Assembly (NCBI GenBank): GCA_026413225.1
Contig: CM048553.1
Location: 140,004,690 to 140,068,689 of the forward strand
Reading direction: 5' to 3'
Origin: Otis tarda
Taxonomy: Eukaryota > Chordata > Aves > Otidiformes > Otididae
DNA: 64,000 bases
Under the pieces are notes generated by a model. That model did not search any database. It saw nothing but the letters and a program-made list of their open reading frames with translations, and had not been told where the DNA came from. Shown here one piece after another: positions 25,188 to 38,400 of this stretch. The position numbers were made by a program, and so were the translations under genes. How positions within the stretch are numbered: the stretch's first letter is position 1; each line of letters starts with the position of its first letter.

Positions 25188-27213
25188 AAAGAGGAGGTCA
25201 GGCAAGAATGCCAGGCAGCCAGCATGGATGAACAAGTAGCTCCTGGACCAGCTTAAAAACAAAAAGGAAGCCTACAGAGGGTGGAAGCAAGGACAGGTAG
25301 CCTGGGAAGATTACAGAGAGATTGTCCAAGCAGCTAGGGATCAGGTAAGGCAGGCTAAAGCCCTGACAGGAGTAAATCTGACCAGGCATGTTAAGGACAA
25401 CAAGAAAAGCTTCTTTAGATATGTTGGGGATAAAAGAAAGACCAGGAAGAATGTGGGCCCTCTCCAGAAGGAAACAGAAGGCCTTGTTAGCCGTGTCATG
25501 GAGAAGGCTGAGGTACTCAATGACCTTTTTGCCTCAGTCTTCACCAGCAAGGGCTCTAGCCACATCACCCAAGTCACAGAAGGCAAAAGCAGGGCCTGGG
25601 AGAACGAACAACTGCCGACTGTAGCAGAAGAGCAAGTTCAAGACCATCTAAGGAATCTGAAGGTGCACAAGTCCATCAGGTCTGATGAGCTGCATCCATG
25701 AGGGACTGGCAGATGAAGTTGCCAAGCCATTGTCCATCATATTTGAGAAGTCATGGCAGTCTAGTGAGGTTCCTGGTGACTGCAAAAGGGGAAACATAAC
25801 CCCCATTTTTAAAAGAGGGAACAAGGAAGACCTAAGGAACTACAGGCCAGTCAGTATCACCTCTATGCCTGGCAATGTCATGGAGCAGATTCTACTGGAA
25901 ACCACACTAAGGCACATGGAAAAGAAGGAGGTGATTGGTGACAGACAACATGGCTTCACTACCTTCAGGTACAAGGGCAAATTGTACCTGACCAATTTGG
26001 TGACCTTCTATGATGGGGTTACAGCATTGGTGGACAAGGGACAACCAATTGACGTCATCTAGCTGGACTTGTGCAAAGCTTTTCATACTGAGTCACACAA
26101 CATCCTGGTCTCTAAATTGGAGAGACATGGATTTGACAGACAGACCACTCGGTGGATAAGGAATCAGCTGGATGGGTGCACTCAAAGAGTTGTGGTGAAC
26201 GACTCGATGTTCAAGTGGAGACTGGTGGCGAGTGATGTTCCTCAGGGGTCAATATTGGGACCCGCTCTGTTTAACATCTTTGTCGGTGACATAGACAGTG
26301 GGATAGAGTGCACCCTCAGTAAGTTCACGAACGACACCAAGCTGTGTGGTGCAATCGACACACTGGAGGGAAGGGATGCCATCCAGACGGACCTTGACAG
26401 GCTGGAGAGGTGGGCCCATGCAAACCTCATGAAGTTCAACTAGGCCAAGTGCAAGGTCTTGTATATGGATCAGGGCAGTCCCAAGCACACATACAGGCTG
26501 AGCAGAGAATGGTTTGAGAGCAGCCTTGAGGAGGACTTTGGAGTGATGTTGGATGAGAAGCTCAGCATGAGCCGGCAATCTGTACCTGCAGCCCAGCAAG
26601 CCAACCCCATCCTGGGCTGCATGAAAAGAAGCATGGTCAGCAGGTCAAGGGAGGTGATTCTGACCCTGTACTCCACTCTTGTGAGATCCCGTCTGGAGTC
26701 CTTCATCCAGCTCTGGAGGACCCAGCACAAGAAGAACGTGGACCCATTGAAGCAAGTCCAGATGAGGCCACGAAGGTGATCATAGTGCTGGAGCCCCTCT
26801 CCCGTGAGGACAGGCTGAAAGAGTTGGGGCTGTTCAGCCTGGAGAAGAGAAGGCTCCAGGGAGACCTTATAGTGGCCTTCCAGTGCCTGAAGAGGGCTTA
26901 TAAGATGGGGAGAGACTCTTTAGCAGGGCCTGTTGTGATAGGATGAGGGGTAATGGTTTTAAAATAGATGGAGGTAGATTCAGACTGGACATAAGGAAAA
27001 AAAATTATGATGAGGATGGTGGAACACTGGAACAGATTCCCCGAGAGATGGTGGATGCTGCATCCCTGGAAACACTCAAGGCCAGGTTAGATGGGGCTCT
27101 GAGCAACCTGATCTAGTTGGGGATGTCCCTGCTTCTTGCAGGGTGGTTGGACTAGATGGCCTTTAAAGGTCCCTTCCAACCCAAACTGTTCTATGATTGT
27201 ATGATTCTATGAA
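25188..27213 (+). pseudogene. Degenerate CR1 LINE copy (ORF2 linker to 3' end)
   Basis: This second CR1 copy begins upstream of the RT, at the linker that follows the endonuclease, and ends in degraded octamers at about 27190-27213. ORF2 is broken. There is an early frameshift near 25230, a small deletion near 25695, an insertion around 25965, an in-frame TAG at 26060-26062 where the neighbouring copy has a tyrosine, and another TAG at 26441-26443 in place of glutamine. Further indels follow after about 26770 and around 26905 and 27000. Motif C reads FTND (26324-26335) rather than FADD, so a catalytic aspartate is lost. It is closely alignable with the intact copy about 220 bp upstream but clearly older. 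Same orientation as CPQ. Confidence 0.92.
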
Positions 27214-30200
27214 TCAAAATTTGCTCCTTATACTTAGGAGCACAGGCCTGAATTTAGTGCTGGGTTCCTCTGTCTGGGAAGCTGAGATTACGAGTTTTTT
27301 CACTTGTGGTTTAGTTGTCATCAGAAATTTTGTTTGGGACTGGGGAAAATAGGAGATGGTGGAGTGAGAGAGCATTTCTGTGAGTAAAAAGAGTAATGAG
27401 TATCTGGGGAAGGTGAGAATTTATAGGCAATTTTTTGATTCAAATAGGGCATCCTAGTTCTTATCTGACTTTTGTTTTCCTCTAATTTTGGACCAAACAC
27501 AAATCAACTGTATATGGTGTTCATGTGGTTACAGGTTACAATAGTACAAATATCCCATGTACCAGGAGGGGATTAATGCAGAAAAAATGTCTGGTCAAAT
27601 AATGTAAGACCTGATTGTGGTACCTAGAGCTTAAGATGAACCTATTTAGAAGGAAACTGGAGAAAAAAAGAACCACAAAAATTTTAACAGAGATGCTTTT
27701 CATGAGTTCCAGGTAGTTAGGAACTGGGCTATAACACTGGAGACCTGCGTTACCTGAGCAAATGACTAACTGGTGGCAGTATTTGTCTGAAAATGTAGAT
27801 GAGCAGTTAAAAAGAACTTGAGTTACAATCTAGAGCACTTTACTACTTGAAGTTTTGGCATACAGACACTTAGGGTTTGAATGTGTGTTGGCTGAAGATG
27901 CTTGATCTGGTTCTGATATCCTGTTTAGTTCTTGGTCATGATGTTCTTTGCATATGTGATCCTTGTTTAAGTTTTTTGTCCTCTCCATCCAAGTTAAGGT
28001 TCTCCTTTTCCTCCCTGTCTACTGAGGGAAGATACAAGGAAAAATGCTTTTCAGTGGTTTGGATAATGAAAGTTATTTCTAAGCTTTTCTAGGAGACGCT
28101 GTTGATAGCCAGATTCCATCCATATAGGTCCTTCTTTGTGGACCCTAATCTCCATCCATGAAGATTTCTTAATCCCTGAAGGGCAAATTTGAATGATGTC
28201 TTCGTTACTCTTCTATTACCATTTACCTCAGTGACATGAAATAACTTTGCATGCTCATTTTCACAACTGATACAATTATTATTCCAGATTCGATTAGAAA
28301 ATGTTACTTACAGTTCTTTCCTAATGTTTTTTATTTATTCTAATGTTGCATAGAAAGAAAACTTTGCCTTGAGGAGCGAGTAAGATTGTGGAGACTAACT
28401 AAAAGTGGAATAGATTTTTTAAAAAATTCCCTCTGACCAAGCAGAAGGTAGTTCACCTACATTTTATGAAGTTATTGCATGACAAATGGAAAAGGCATGT
28501 GTGACCACATATGGAATGGGAGATTATTTTTCAGTGGCAAAAACCATCCTGCTTAGGAAAGGATAACTCCATATATGCAAATATATGTGAACAGGTCGTT
28601 CCGCTACCTAATCTTCTTGGTTTTAATTTAAAAAATATATAAACATATATGAATATGTAAAATATAATAAAGTTTTAAAATATTTCAGTATGCTTGATTG
28701 AAATGCTGGGCATGACTTAAAGGCATCCTATAGTGGTCATAATGCTGGTGTGGAAGGAAATAGAATAACTCTTCTTCTATTTGAAATGTTTCCTGCCATT
28801 TCACTTCTGTTGTATTGTCTCAGGACTGTGTCTAGAGTAGCACTTCTTAGCTATGTCACTGCAGGAAAGCCAAATCTTGAGTTGTCATGTTGCATGCAAG
28901 CTGTCTTACCCTAAATTTATTTTTGGTCAATTTGGCAAACGTGTATTGCTGTATTTGTACTATCCTATACAGTTGCCTGTGGTTTCTCTTTATATTTAAA
29001 ACAAATACTTATACTTCCATATACTTACTTACATTGCTTTGCAATGCTTACATTCTGTTGACATGTGGTGGCATTTATATAGGGATGTTTCCTGCAAGTG
29101 TACGTGATTAGTCTGTGTGTAGATTTGGAGCTGAGAACCACATAACAGATTTGAAAGCAATGTGGAAAATGCAATAATCGTATGTCCTTGGTAACTTTAA
29201 CTGCCTTTTTTATTACCCCACCTGTACAGAGAATTATAATACTATTATTTTATAATATTATTTTAAATAATATAGTGGTTTAGATTGAATTTTCAGAAAT
29301 ATTTCCATTCATTGCCCAGACACATTATATCTGCTTAAAGACCAAGATAAACTTAGTGGCTTTGTTATTTTATGACTGTGTCTTATTTTAAGAATGTCTA
29401 TGGCTAGCTATCGGCAGGATCACTGAAACGTTCATTTTGGCAGCTGCTACAAAAGCATGATAGTTTAAAAAAACAACTGTTCTGAAAAAACTTCCACATA
29501 GAAGTACATTGGTTGTATTTATGTAATTGCGCTTGGCGTCAACTTAAGTAAATTTAAGTAAAAGTTCATCCATAAAATTATCTGACTTTCTCAATCCACT
29601 TGAACCCTGATCTGTTTTGGTGTAATGTTCTGGAGTTGGTAAAGGTGCTTTATGACTGGAGTCTGTAACCCCAAATGGGATTACACCACCTTCTGATTCA
29701 GAATTTCCTGCTGTTGCAATATGTGTTATTTCACAGGAATGAGGAGTAATTCCCTCTCAGACGCTCATGTTGAGATTGCTGCCAGCGTTAGTGAGATATT
29801 CTTTCACTGCTACAGACAAGGCGTCGCTTCTGTTGTAAACTTGGTTCTCTCTCAATGAGTTTACAAGGTTGTTTTAAATCATTCACTTCAGCTTGAAGCT
29901 CTGTTTCCCAGGAGAGTGAATAGTTATCTTCTTAAAACCAATTTTTGCTTCAAGAACATAGAAGAACGTGGTGGTTTTGAAGTTGTTGAATAAACGTCCT
30001 CAGACAGTTGTGCTTTCACTCAGAGCCTTTTCTTTTCTTTTTTTTTTTTTTAATTATTGTTATTTGCAAAATCCTTATTGAGTGGACAGTAATGAGTCTG
30101 CATCAGTTGGCTGCAGCGTGGTGGTGTTTGAGCTCGGTCCTCCGTAGGCAGGCCGCACTGGGGCTGCGCCTGCATCCCAGGCTCTCAAAGCAGAGTCCAT

Positions 30201-32367
30201 TCACGCATTGCCTCGCCACCTGCAAGCGTGTGTTGTGCGCTTAGTCCTCCCTTGTAAGAAAACAAAAAGGGCAAGGAGTACCGCAGCGAGCACTTCTTTT
30301 CTGCTCTCATTTCAGAAAGATTTCTACCTCCAAAGCTGGCATGGCTTTCCTTAGATTATCTGGTTTCAAGCTATGTTGCTATTGTAGCAGAGGCCTGCCG
30401 CAGATTAAGTACTTCTGCTGCAAGGCAGCGTCCCTGGAAAACACGCTGTTTGCCATCTTTCACACCAGGCCTGGGAGGATCATGACATTAAATTGCAGGA
30501 ATACCCCCTGAGCAAATCTGAGGCTTTTACAGAGGGGCCTGCCACCCAAAATTAAGCGCTTTTGAAGGAGGGGAGGTTTTGAAATAAAAGCTGCAGCATG
30601 TCTGTCTACTACCAAGGAAATCAGTCTGTGATGGAAAGTGAGCGCATGTTGAGTTAAGGCTGGATAAGCAGAAAAGAGAGTAGAAACATCTGAGAAGGAA
30701 AGAGGAAGCTGCTCTTCAGATTTTGATCACAAGCTTTTCCAGTTTCTAAGGCATGACACTCCTGTTTTTTATAATACACACATTTATAAACATTTCATAG
30801 TGTATTTTCTAAATTTAAAGGGATTTGGTGCCTTCTGGTTGGATATATGGCAGTACAAAGGATTTTACTAGTAATTTATCATGGCCCTTATTTAATACAA
30901 AGAGGCCATTTAGTTGTGTTACCTGCGTTCATATTTGGTTGGATGAAAAAACATGGTTGTTTGATGAGCACTTGGTGCTTTTTGTCTTGCCATGATCTGT
31001 TTGTCCGTTATTTTTAGTAACCAGTGAAGACGTACTAAGATTTTTCTCATGTGAAGGGGAAAATAGAGATCTTCATGCTTGGGTCTCAAGCTAGTTCCTT
31101 GCAGTGTTAGCTGCACACGAAGTGATAATAGGAAAAACTCATTGTGTTCTCGTCTTCAGTGCTAGAGTAGTTGTCCTGTGATGAATGAAAGCTGATATGA
31201 TATGCCAGGAGATCCTCCTCCCTTTGGGAGAAGAAGGTGGCAGGTGAATCAGTATTTTTCACCTTTTTCTGGATCCCACAACTCTAAGACCTGTTTGACG
31301 TCAGTCAACCAGTGGGAAGCATCCCTTCATGTATGGCCAGTTCTGGGCAGGACACAGGCGGATGCTCCAGGGTCTCCTTCAATTTTTCTTCAGTGCTGAG
31401 CTGTCGGACAGTGCTGAGCTAGTTGAACACTTCCACTTAAACCCTATCCCAAGGGCACTCTACTGGTACCAGTTCTTCCAAGATTCCTGGGACACTGCGA
31501 CAGCTCCCTGCTTTTGTTTTTCCTGTTGCATCATTTTACCACACTGCTTGCTCAGCTCAGAGTTCCTGTCACTCCTTGACCTCTCCATTGCAATCATAGA
31601 TCCATCAGCCTTTCGGCTTCAGGTCCAGTTAGGGAACTGTCTCACTTCTGGTATTGGTCTGATGCTGCTTGTCAACATTTGAAAAGTTCAGATCTGAAAG
31701 TGGATGTTTCTGGAGATATGTATACCTCTATACTCTACTGTAGCCAGAGAACTTTCTTTGCAGAAAGCCCATCTGGGACTTGCTACCATGTCGTTTTTGA
31801 TTTAAAATATCCTTATGAGTAATAGAACTATAAAATACCTTATAATTTTAGCACATAGGGGATCCAGTAATAAATTAGAGATCCTCTGTGACAAGTACCG
31901 TAGATATATAATAAAACAACAACCTCTGTCTGGGAACACTTCAGTCTAAGTTCATATTTCTTCCTTATGCACCCAAAAATAGGGTTAATCAAATTTCATG
32001 CCTACAGGCTTAAACAGCTGGAATATGAAAGAAATTTTCACCGTTCTGCAATGTAGTAGTACTGTTTCTCTGGAAAGTATGCATTCTTTTAATGTACAAG
32101 ACAAAACCTTTCATTTAAACATTTCTCACGGCATATCTCGTTTGATTTAGGCAGTGGTTTGAAGCAGTAGAATGCATTTGATCATCCCAGATTTACATTC
32201 AGTGGCTAGAGAATAATGTTTTAGTTTTAGTTGAAATGTTTCCTTCCTCCTGTTGTATACTAAAAAGCCAAATTTATGACAAAATCATTACAATGCTTAA
32301 ATGCCGAATTGACTTCTCTGATTCAGTGTTTTCATGTAGATATGTTTTCTCTTAATTGCTTTTCCAG
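27214..32367. other. CPQ: Intron, no recognised feature
   Basis: AT-rich intron leading into the first CPQ exon of the window. It contains T-rich and AT-rich low-complexity stretches (for example 29235-29275 and 30030-30052). No coding frame or repeat family was recognised. The last bases before 32368 form a pyrimidine-rich splice acceptor, TTGCTTTTCCAG. Confidence 0.55.
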
Positions 32368-32479
32368 ATTGTATTGATCAGTGGACATCTGGACAGCTGG
32401 GACGTTGGACAGGGAGCTATGGATGATGGTGGTGGAGCATTTATATCATGGGAAGCATTATCACTCATTAAGGATCTTG
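32368..32479 (+). CDS. CPQ: Carboxypeptidase Q, internal exon with first zinc ligands
   Basis: CPQ is a secreted/lysosomal M28-family metallo-dipeptidase that hydrolyses dipeptides with unsubstituted termini using two zinc ions. This exon of 112 bp encodes 37 codons plus one base. It contains [18 protein letters not shown], the M28 signature region. Counting against the human protein without gaps, the histidine codon at 32386-32388 corresponds to zinc ligand His290, and the first aspartate of the DD pair at 32422-32424 to the bridging ligand Asp302. The exon starts after a strong acceptor (CTTTTCCAG) in phase 0 and ends at a GTAAAT donor in phase 1, matching the next exon. No frameshift or stop is present. 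Identification is by recognised protein similarity and the exact join to the other two exons. Confidence 0.96.
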
Positions 32480-35400
32480 GTAAATATTTGATTTTAAAAT
32501 ACTTTTAGTGCATTACATTTCCAGGACATTTTGTTTGTTGTCTAAACTGGATTTTCTATTTTATCTATTGCTCTGAGCACAAATATACTTTGTATAAATA
32601 TTTTGCAAGTTTGTCTGTTAAACTCCTTCTTTCATCACAGGGGTCATCTGAAAGCAACACATCAGTCAGTGATCTAGGAAGTGTTTTCAGCCTGCGTGAT
32701 CACCATCATCATAGAACGAAAGTTCAGTGTAAGATATGATATCTAGGTACCTTAGGAGTAAGTCACTCCTTTTCATTTTGTCTTAAGGAGTTCCTTCATA
32801 TTAATAAAGATTAAGTTTAATGAAGTCACAGATAGCCTTCTGGTATTGTTCTCTGCCTTTTAAGCAAACATTGTTGTTCAACACATTCCTAAATCTTTCA
32901 CCGTCCTACATGTTGCTTTTACAGTGGCTACTCAATTTAATTCCCAGCCGCTTACCTCACTCTTGATAATTTCTCAAGACAAGTCCATCTAAGTCTCTCT
33001 TGAAAGCATGTCACTAGGACTGGATCGGGGTACTGATCCTGTCTTTTCTGTTTCATCTACGTATAAAGATATTCAACAAAAATGATTCTAAACTTCACAG
33101 AAGTTTGTATTTCCAACGTATATATGTTTTGGTGGTTTTGTTTTTTCCTTGAATGTTTTTCCTAAAGAAATTTATACCCTGCCTGGACTTGTTCCACCAG
33201 ATATTGATAGATAGATCTATATCATCAGATTGGTGCATTCTCAGCCTTGCACTTGAGGACTGATTCCTGATTATGCTGCTTTTATGTTGCTGCGTGCTTG
33301 GGCTCTGCTTTGGACTATGATAGCTGATTTCCTTGGCACAGGTAATCTAGGTCAGAGGAAGCACACTCTTTAGTTTCATCACTACAAGGATACACTTCTG
33401 GCAAATTTGCCTTAACCATGGTGACCTGTGAAATGTTGTGGGCTCATATGTGTCCTCAAGCAACATTTGATACTGACACCTTGCACACTGTAGTATCCTG
33501 CTACACTAGGTTTGTGGGATGCAGAGAAATATTCTGTTTCCAGGGATCACTTCTTCGAATCATTCTTGGTAATCAGCAGGGTGACAAGGTGACTGGGTTC
33601 TGGAATTTGGTCTATAGATCATCTGGACTCTTCTGAAGTCAATATTCTAGCACATAGGCTGTCAACCCTGGTACTTGCCGGTCTCCTTCCTCCAGAATTT
33701 CTCCTCAGCAGAAGTATGAGTTGAACTAAACCCCTATGCCGTCAATACTAAATGTAAATAAATCGGGAAAGAGGAAAAGGTAGCTTCTAGCCTGGATATA
33801 TCTGTTCCGGTAGTGCTGTGGATAAAATAGCAGTGTGTACTTGCTCAGCCTGCTACCTCCGGGTTTACATAGCCCTCTGTGTGGGTTCTGAAAGGCCAAT
33901 TTCTTCTACCCATGGGCTTAACCAGACTTGTGAGTAGAAATGGGCTGCAGACAGCGTGTTATTGTAGCAGGTCATGGTCTACATATGCCTACATAGGGTG
34001 TGTTTGGTGGGAGCGATGGTCCACAAGGTAAGATGAGATAGGGGCGATGTATGTGCAAGAAGGAGCTATGGTTGCACAGTCATCTGCCTATGTTCTCCAG
34101 CCATCTTGCCCCTCAAAGTTTGGTCTGATGTCCTGCTGTTCCCAGTCTGCCATGGCCTAGTCTGATTTCTGGTCTCTAAAATGCAAATTTCAGTCTTAGT
34201 GCTTGATCTGTAGTTTTCTGTTGGTTTTACTTCCATATGGACTTTTGTCAGTATAACCCTCAAAACTAGTTCAAAACAGACTTCTTAGATTGTCAGGTTG
34301 ATATCCAAGAATGCTTTTCCCCCTTCATGAGATGGAAACTATTTTTCCTTATTATTCACTTTTTCCAGAACTGTAGTTTGTGGTCAAGAGGAATTCACTA
34401 CGTATTCATTGGAAACTAAAATCACTGCTACTCTTGCTCTTAGCTCTGGCAGAGTTTAAATAATAAATTAACTTTCCCTGCTTCCAATCAGAAGGACTTG
34501 TGCACTTGAACAATCTCAATGTTTCTTGCAGAGCTCTTTGTAGACAAGCTCTGTTATGTGATTAGCCGCTCTCATACATGGTGAACATCAGACATCCCTG
34601 TGAATTCCTGTCCCTTTATTTTGCATTATTTGAAACTCTTATCTCTCATTTTCCTAGCCTCAGAATGACTGGAACATCAGTCTGTGACTGAAAACAAAGT
34701 GCGTCTATTTTAATTTTTGGTCTTTCAAGAGTAAACTAAAGAGGATTCTTCTACAGAAGAATCCAGGCTTACTCCTTCTTTTAGTGTTTTTTAATCTTTC
34801 TTTTATGATTCTTGGAAAATTGCCTATGCTCCTTCCACCTTTATGAAAAAAAAAAAGTTTCTGTGTTTGCTGACTCTATTCCATTCAGAATAAACTGGTT
34901 TGTGTCTCTTAAGAGCAAATTAATGGTGGCATTCTATAATTCTTATTCATTGGGTTTCCCTTCATGCATGACTGAAATGCATCACTCTCTGCTTGTTCAA
35001 ATTTTATTTCCTCTGGTAGTAGCCTGTGTGTTTTGCTGTATGACCTGTGGTGAAATGCTGTTTTCTCATCTGGGAAATGCTGGAGCCTTTGCTGATAGCC
35101 TCTGTTCTGGCCGGCTGTTGTGTTCAGCTCTTCTTACTTTACCAATGTTCTGCAGGAACGTAAGGCTGAGAGAGAACTTCTGGGTCATCCTGTCTAACCA
35201 TGGGGGACAGGGCTTTCATCAACTGTCTTCCATAGCAGATTGGTTAATGCAGATTTTATATCTTATGATGCACATAAAATCTGATAAAAAGGACGGCAAA
35301 ATAACAGGTGTGCATATTGTGTGATAGAGAAATTGATGAGTTTTATTTAAAATCAATTCCATAGATGGCGTTTTGAGTGAGCATTATATTTTGAACTGTG

Positions 35401-38400
35401 GAGACTTGGTTTAATATCCTTTTGGACCCTGATAAATTTAGTCTCAGACTAGTCCACCGAATACATTTGACATGGGGATAAAACTACTCAGCTGGCTTGT
35501 CAGTGTGCACGTGTAGAATTTTTCTTAAAGCCAAAGGGTGCATTGTGTAGCCATAAAAACTGTGTCTGCATTTACCAGAGTATAACTGGTCTCACAGCCA
35601 TGCTAAGATGATCTTAAAGCCAAAGCAAGAATTCTGAAATATGAATTCTAGAATATGAAATTTGTATCATGTGGTGAGAAATACTGCCACTGCTCCTGCC
35701 GTGGTCCATCGGTTCCATGAAAGCAGGTTATTACTATGCTATTTAAGCAGATTTTTTTCAGTGATGATCTAATAGCACTTCATCATGATATCACTGTGAC
35801 CCTTGGACGTGGTTGGTGGGCACAAGTTATGCTTGTTAATTAGGATTTTGATAATTCCATATCGTACTTGAAGAATGATTATCGTTTAAATACCATTCCA
35901 TACTTTCAACATAACCTCCTCCCCAAACCATTTATTAGGTATTGGCTTAGGACCAAATACATTAAATTCATTGAAAATTCATTAAAATTATAGTTTAAGA
36001 TGGTTATATTTTATTTTAAGCAGGGCAGTTTGTTTTCTTGCCTCAAGTAATTTTTAAACAGTTTTTGCTTATATTTCTAATTAAATCAATTGCATAATAT
36101 GTTAGCCTTTATGTTTCCTGAGTCTTTAGTGTCAGCTTTTATTTTTTTAATTGAGCTGGCAGTTTCTGTACCATGTTGAAATCCTTTATTTTTTTCTGAT
36201 GTTTTTATAGATTTTCAGACACCGTAATATTTACATGTTTTCTACAAGGACACCCAACAATAGCACAACCCGAAGTAGTTTCACACACTTCAAAACTTCA
36301 AACTTTTGGTAGGATTTTTCTTCCATTTCACTTTTTGCCTTCATATGAATGTTGTTTCTTTTTGAGAGAGAAGGAACTACATGAAGGCCAGACTGAACTG
36401 AAATAATTTAGTATTATATTACCAGCGAGTGGAATAAAAAGATATAATTAATGTAGAATCCCATGTAAACATTTTGAAAGAGTAGTACCTTAAAAACATA
36501 GGGCCAGATTGTGAACTACTGTAGTTTTTGAACACTGTTTAGAGCTATAACATTTCAGTTAGACCTGAAAAGTAGAAGAGTTTAAAAGTGGAAAGTTTCA
36601 AGTTTTAATATTTTGCTTCTAATAGCTGCAATGTCTCTCTGCCATCTTCCACATTGGGGTGATGGAAAGCGGGACCTGCTAGACGTGCTGTTCCCTCTCC
36701 TTCTTCTCCAGGGAGGAAGCACAGGCAGCAAATTCAGAGCAAATGCTGACGGTTAATGATGGTTAAATTTCAGCAAGGTGAATCTTGCCCCAAGTGGCTT
36801 TTCCACAGCCATCCTGTGCAGAAAAATAAACCCTATCTCTTCACCATATTAACTAATGTTATGCAAGGGGATCTTTTCTCCCGGTTAACGTTGAAGTCTA
36901 ATGAAACATAAAGGGAAGGAAAACAGGTTTGGTTTTTTCTCCTGGAACTCTTGAAGTTTATATGCACTACCGATTGGCAAGATCTGTGGTGAGCTGCTTC
37001 ATGTCTTACGTCCTCGAAAAACAAGAAACTGGAAGTGTTTCCACAGAAGTTTATGTGAAAAAAGATGAAAGTTTCAGCCAGTTATTGCTCTTTATTCTTT
37101 TTTTTTCTGGGAATAAAGATATCTTTAGAGGCGCTGAGGCAGTTCATGAGCTGGTCTGAACTGGTAAACTCCCTTTCATTCAGTGAAGCCAGGGCTGTTG
37201 CGATTAGCTGAGGATTTCTGATGCTCAAGAAGTTACCCTTCATAACCGCAGGCAGGGTGTCTGAGGCAGTGTGCTTGTGCAATGTGCAGTTCACCTGCAG
37301 CGGCCGCCCTCCCCAGCCCTCTGCAGTTTTTAACCTTTTGATCAATTTAAACTACATTTATTAGAGGCATAGAAATATTTCAAATATGAAGTTCTGATAC
37401 GTTCTTTGCAAATGGGTGATTGAGGAGAGATGGGTGAGTGCATGTATGTCCCAACTGAGGGAGAAGCAGGAAGAAACTAGTTTTATCCTTCCCCTATGAC
37501 GACGAATGCCTGGTTAATGTGTAGACTTGCTGTAAGCACCCGAGCCTCTTTCTTTTTAATCTGTCTGCAAACTCTGTGTGATAGGTAGCAAAAATTGTTA
37601 CAACAGTAGTGAGAGTGTTGTTTGGGGTAATCTAGAGATGATGGGAAGGCACTGCAGGTATTTTCAGATGGAGGGGTTGCCATCTTTTAGCCAAGGGGTT
37701 CCATGGGGTGTTGCATGAGCTGTGGTGTGGTGTGAGGGCATTTGGAAACTGTAGGAGAGACAGCACTCAAGCAAATTGGGGTTTTCTAGTTTTATGGAAC
37801 AACAGCTGTGTTGCTAATTACAGTCTAGAAACCTCAAACCCAACTTGTTTTCCAGTTGCATTTGTAATTCTCCAATTTTACGTTTGTTAGCTTGTGTGGA
37901 AAAAAAAGGTGTCTCTGGAGATGGCCAATGCCATTCACCTCAGGATTTTCATTTAGTCTGGTTAATGCTCTGGTGTCATTTGAAACACAGGTTCTCTTGT
38001 CCCTGTGTTACCGTGAGGTTTACAAAAGAAGCTGCTTTTCCAGGTGAGGTAGAAGACTAAACAGCTACTCATAAAAAAATCACCGTAAAATTATGGCAAA
38101 TTTATTTTGGTGCCATATTTTGCTTTTAGTTGGCTATACAGGTGGGCAGACAGCCTGTGGGACTTGATCCTGCTCTGGATGTTGGTTGCCAGTTTCTGTG
38201 AAGGAGATATTTCTGTTCTTCTCCCACCATTTCATGTCTCCTTCTGCCGCCGTGCCAGTCTTGCTCAGGACTAGTACTTGTGTATGGTGTATTTGAGCGA
38301 GAAATAGGTATTATGCATCAGATGATTTCAGAGCTTTAGCCAGTGCTGCCTCTTTGCTCCTAATCTAGCCGTGCTCCTGCGTCGCCTGGCTGAGGGGCAT

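Noticed and set aside
1..32367. The preceding CPQ exon
   Set aside because: I looked for the expected coding sequence just before the GHLDSWD exon with flanking splice sites and did not recognise it. I prefer to leave it unannotated rather than guess.
34812..35324. A 170-codon open frame, the longest outside repeats
   Set aside because: It has no recognisable domain, low-complexity hydrophobic composition, no splice context and no neighbour that would support it. Frames of this length are expected by chance in 64 kb.
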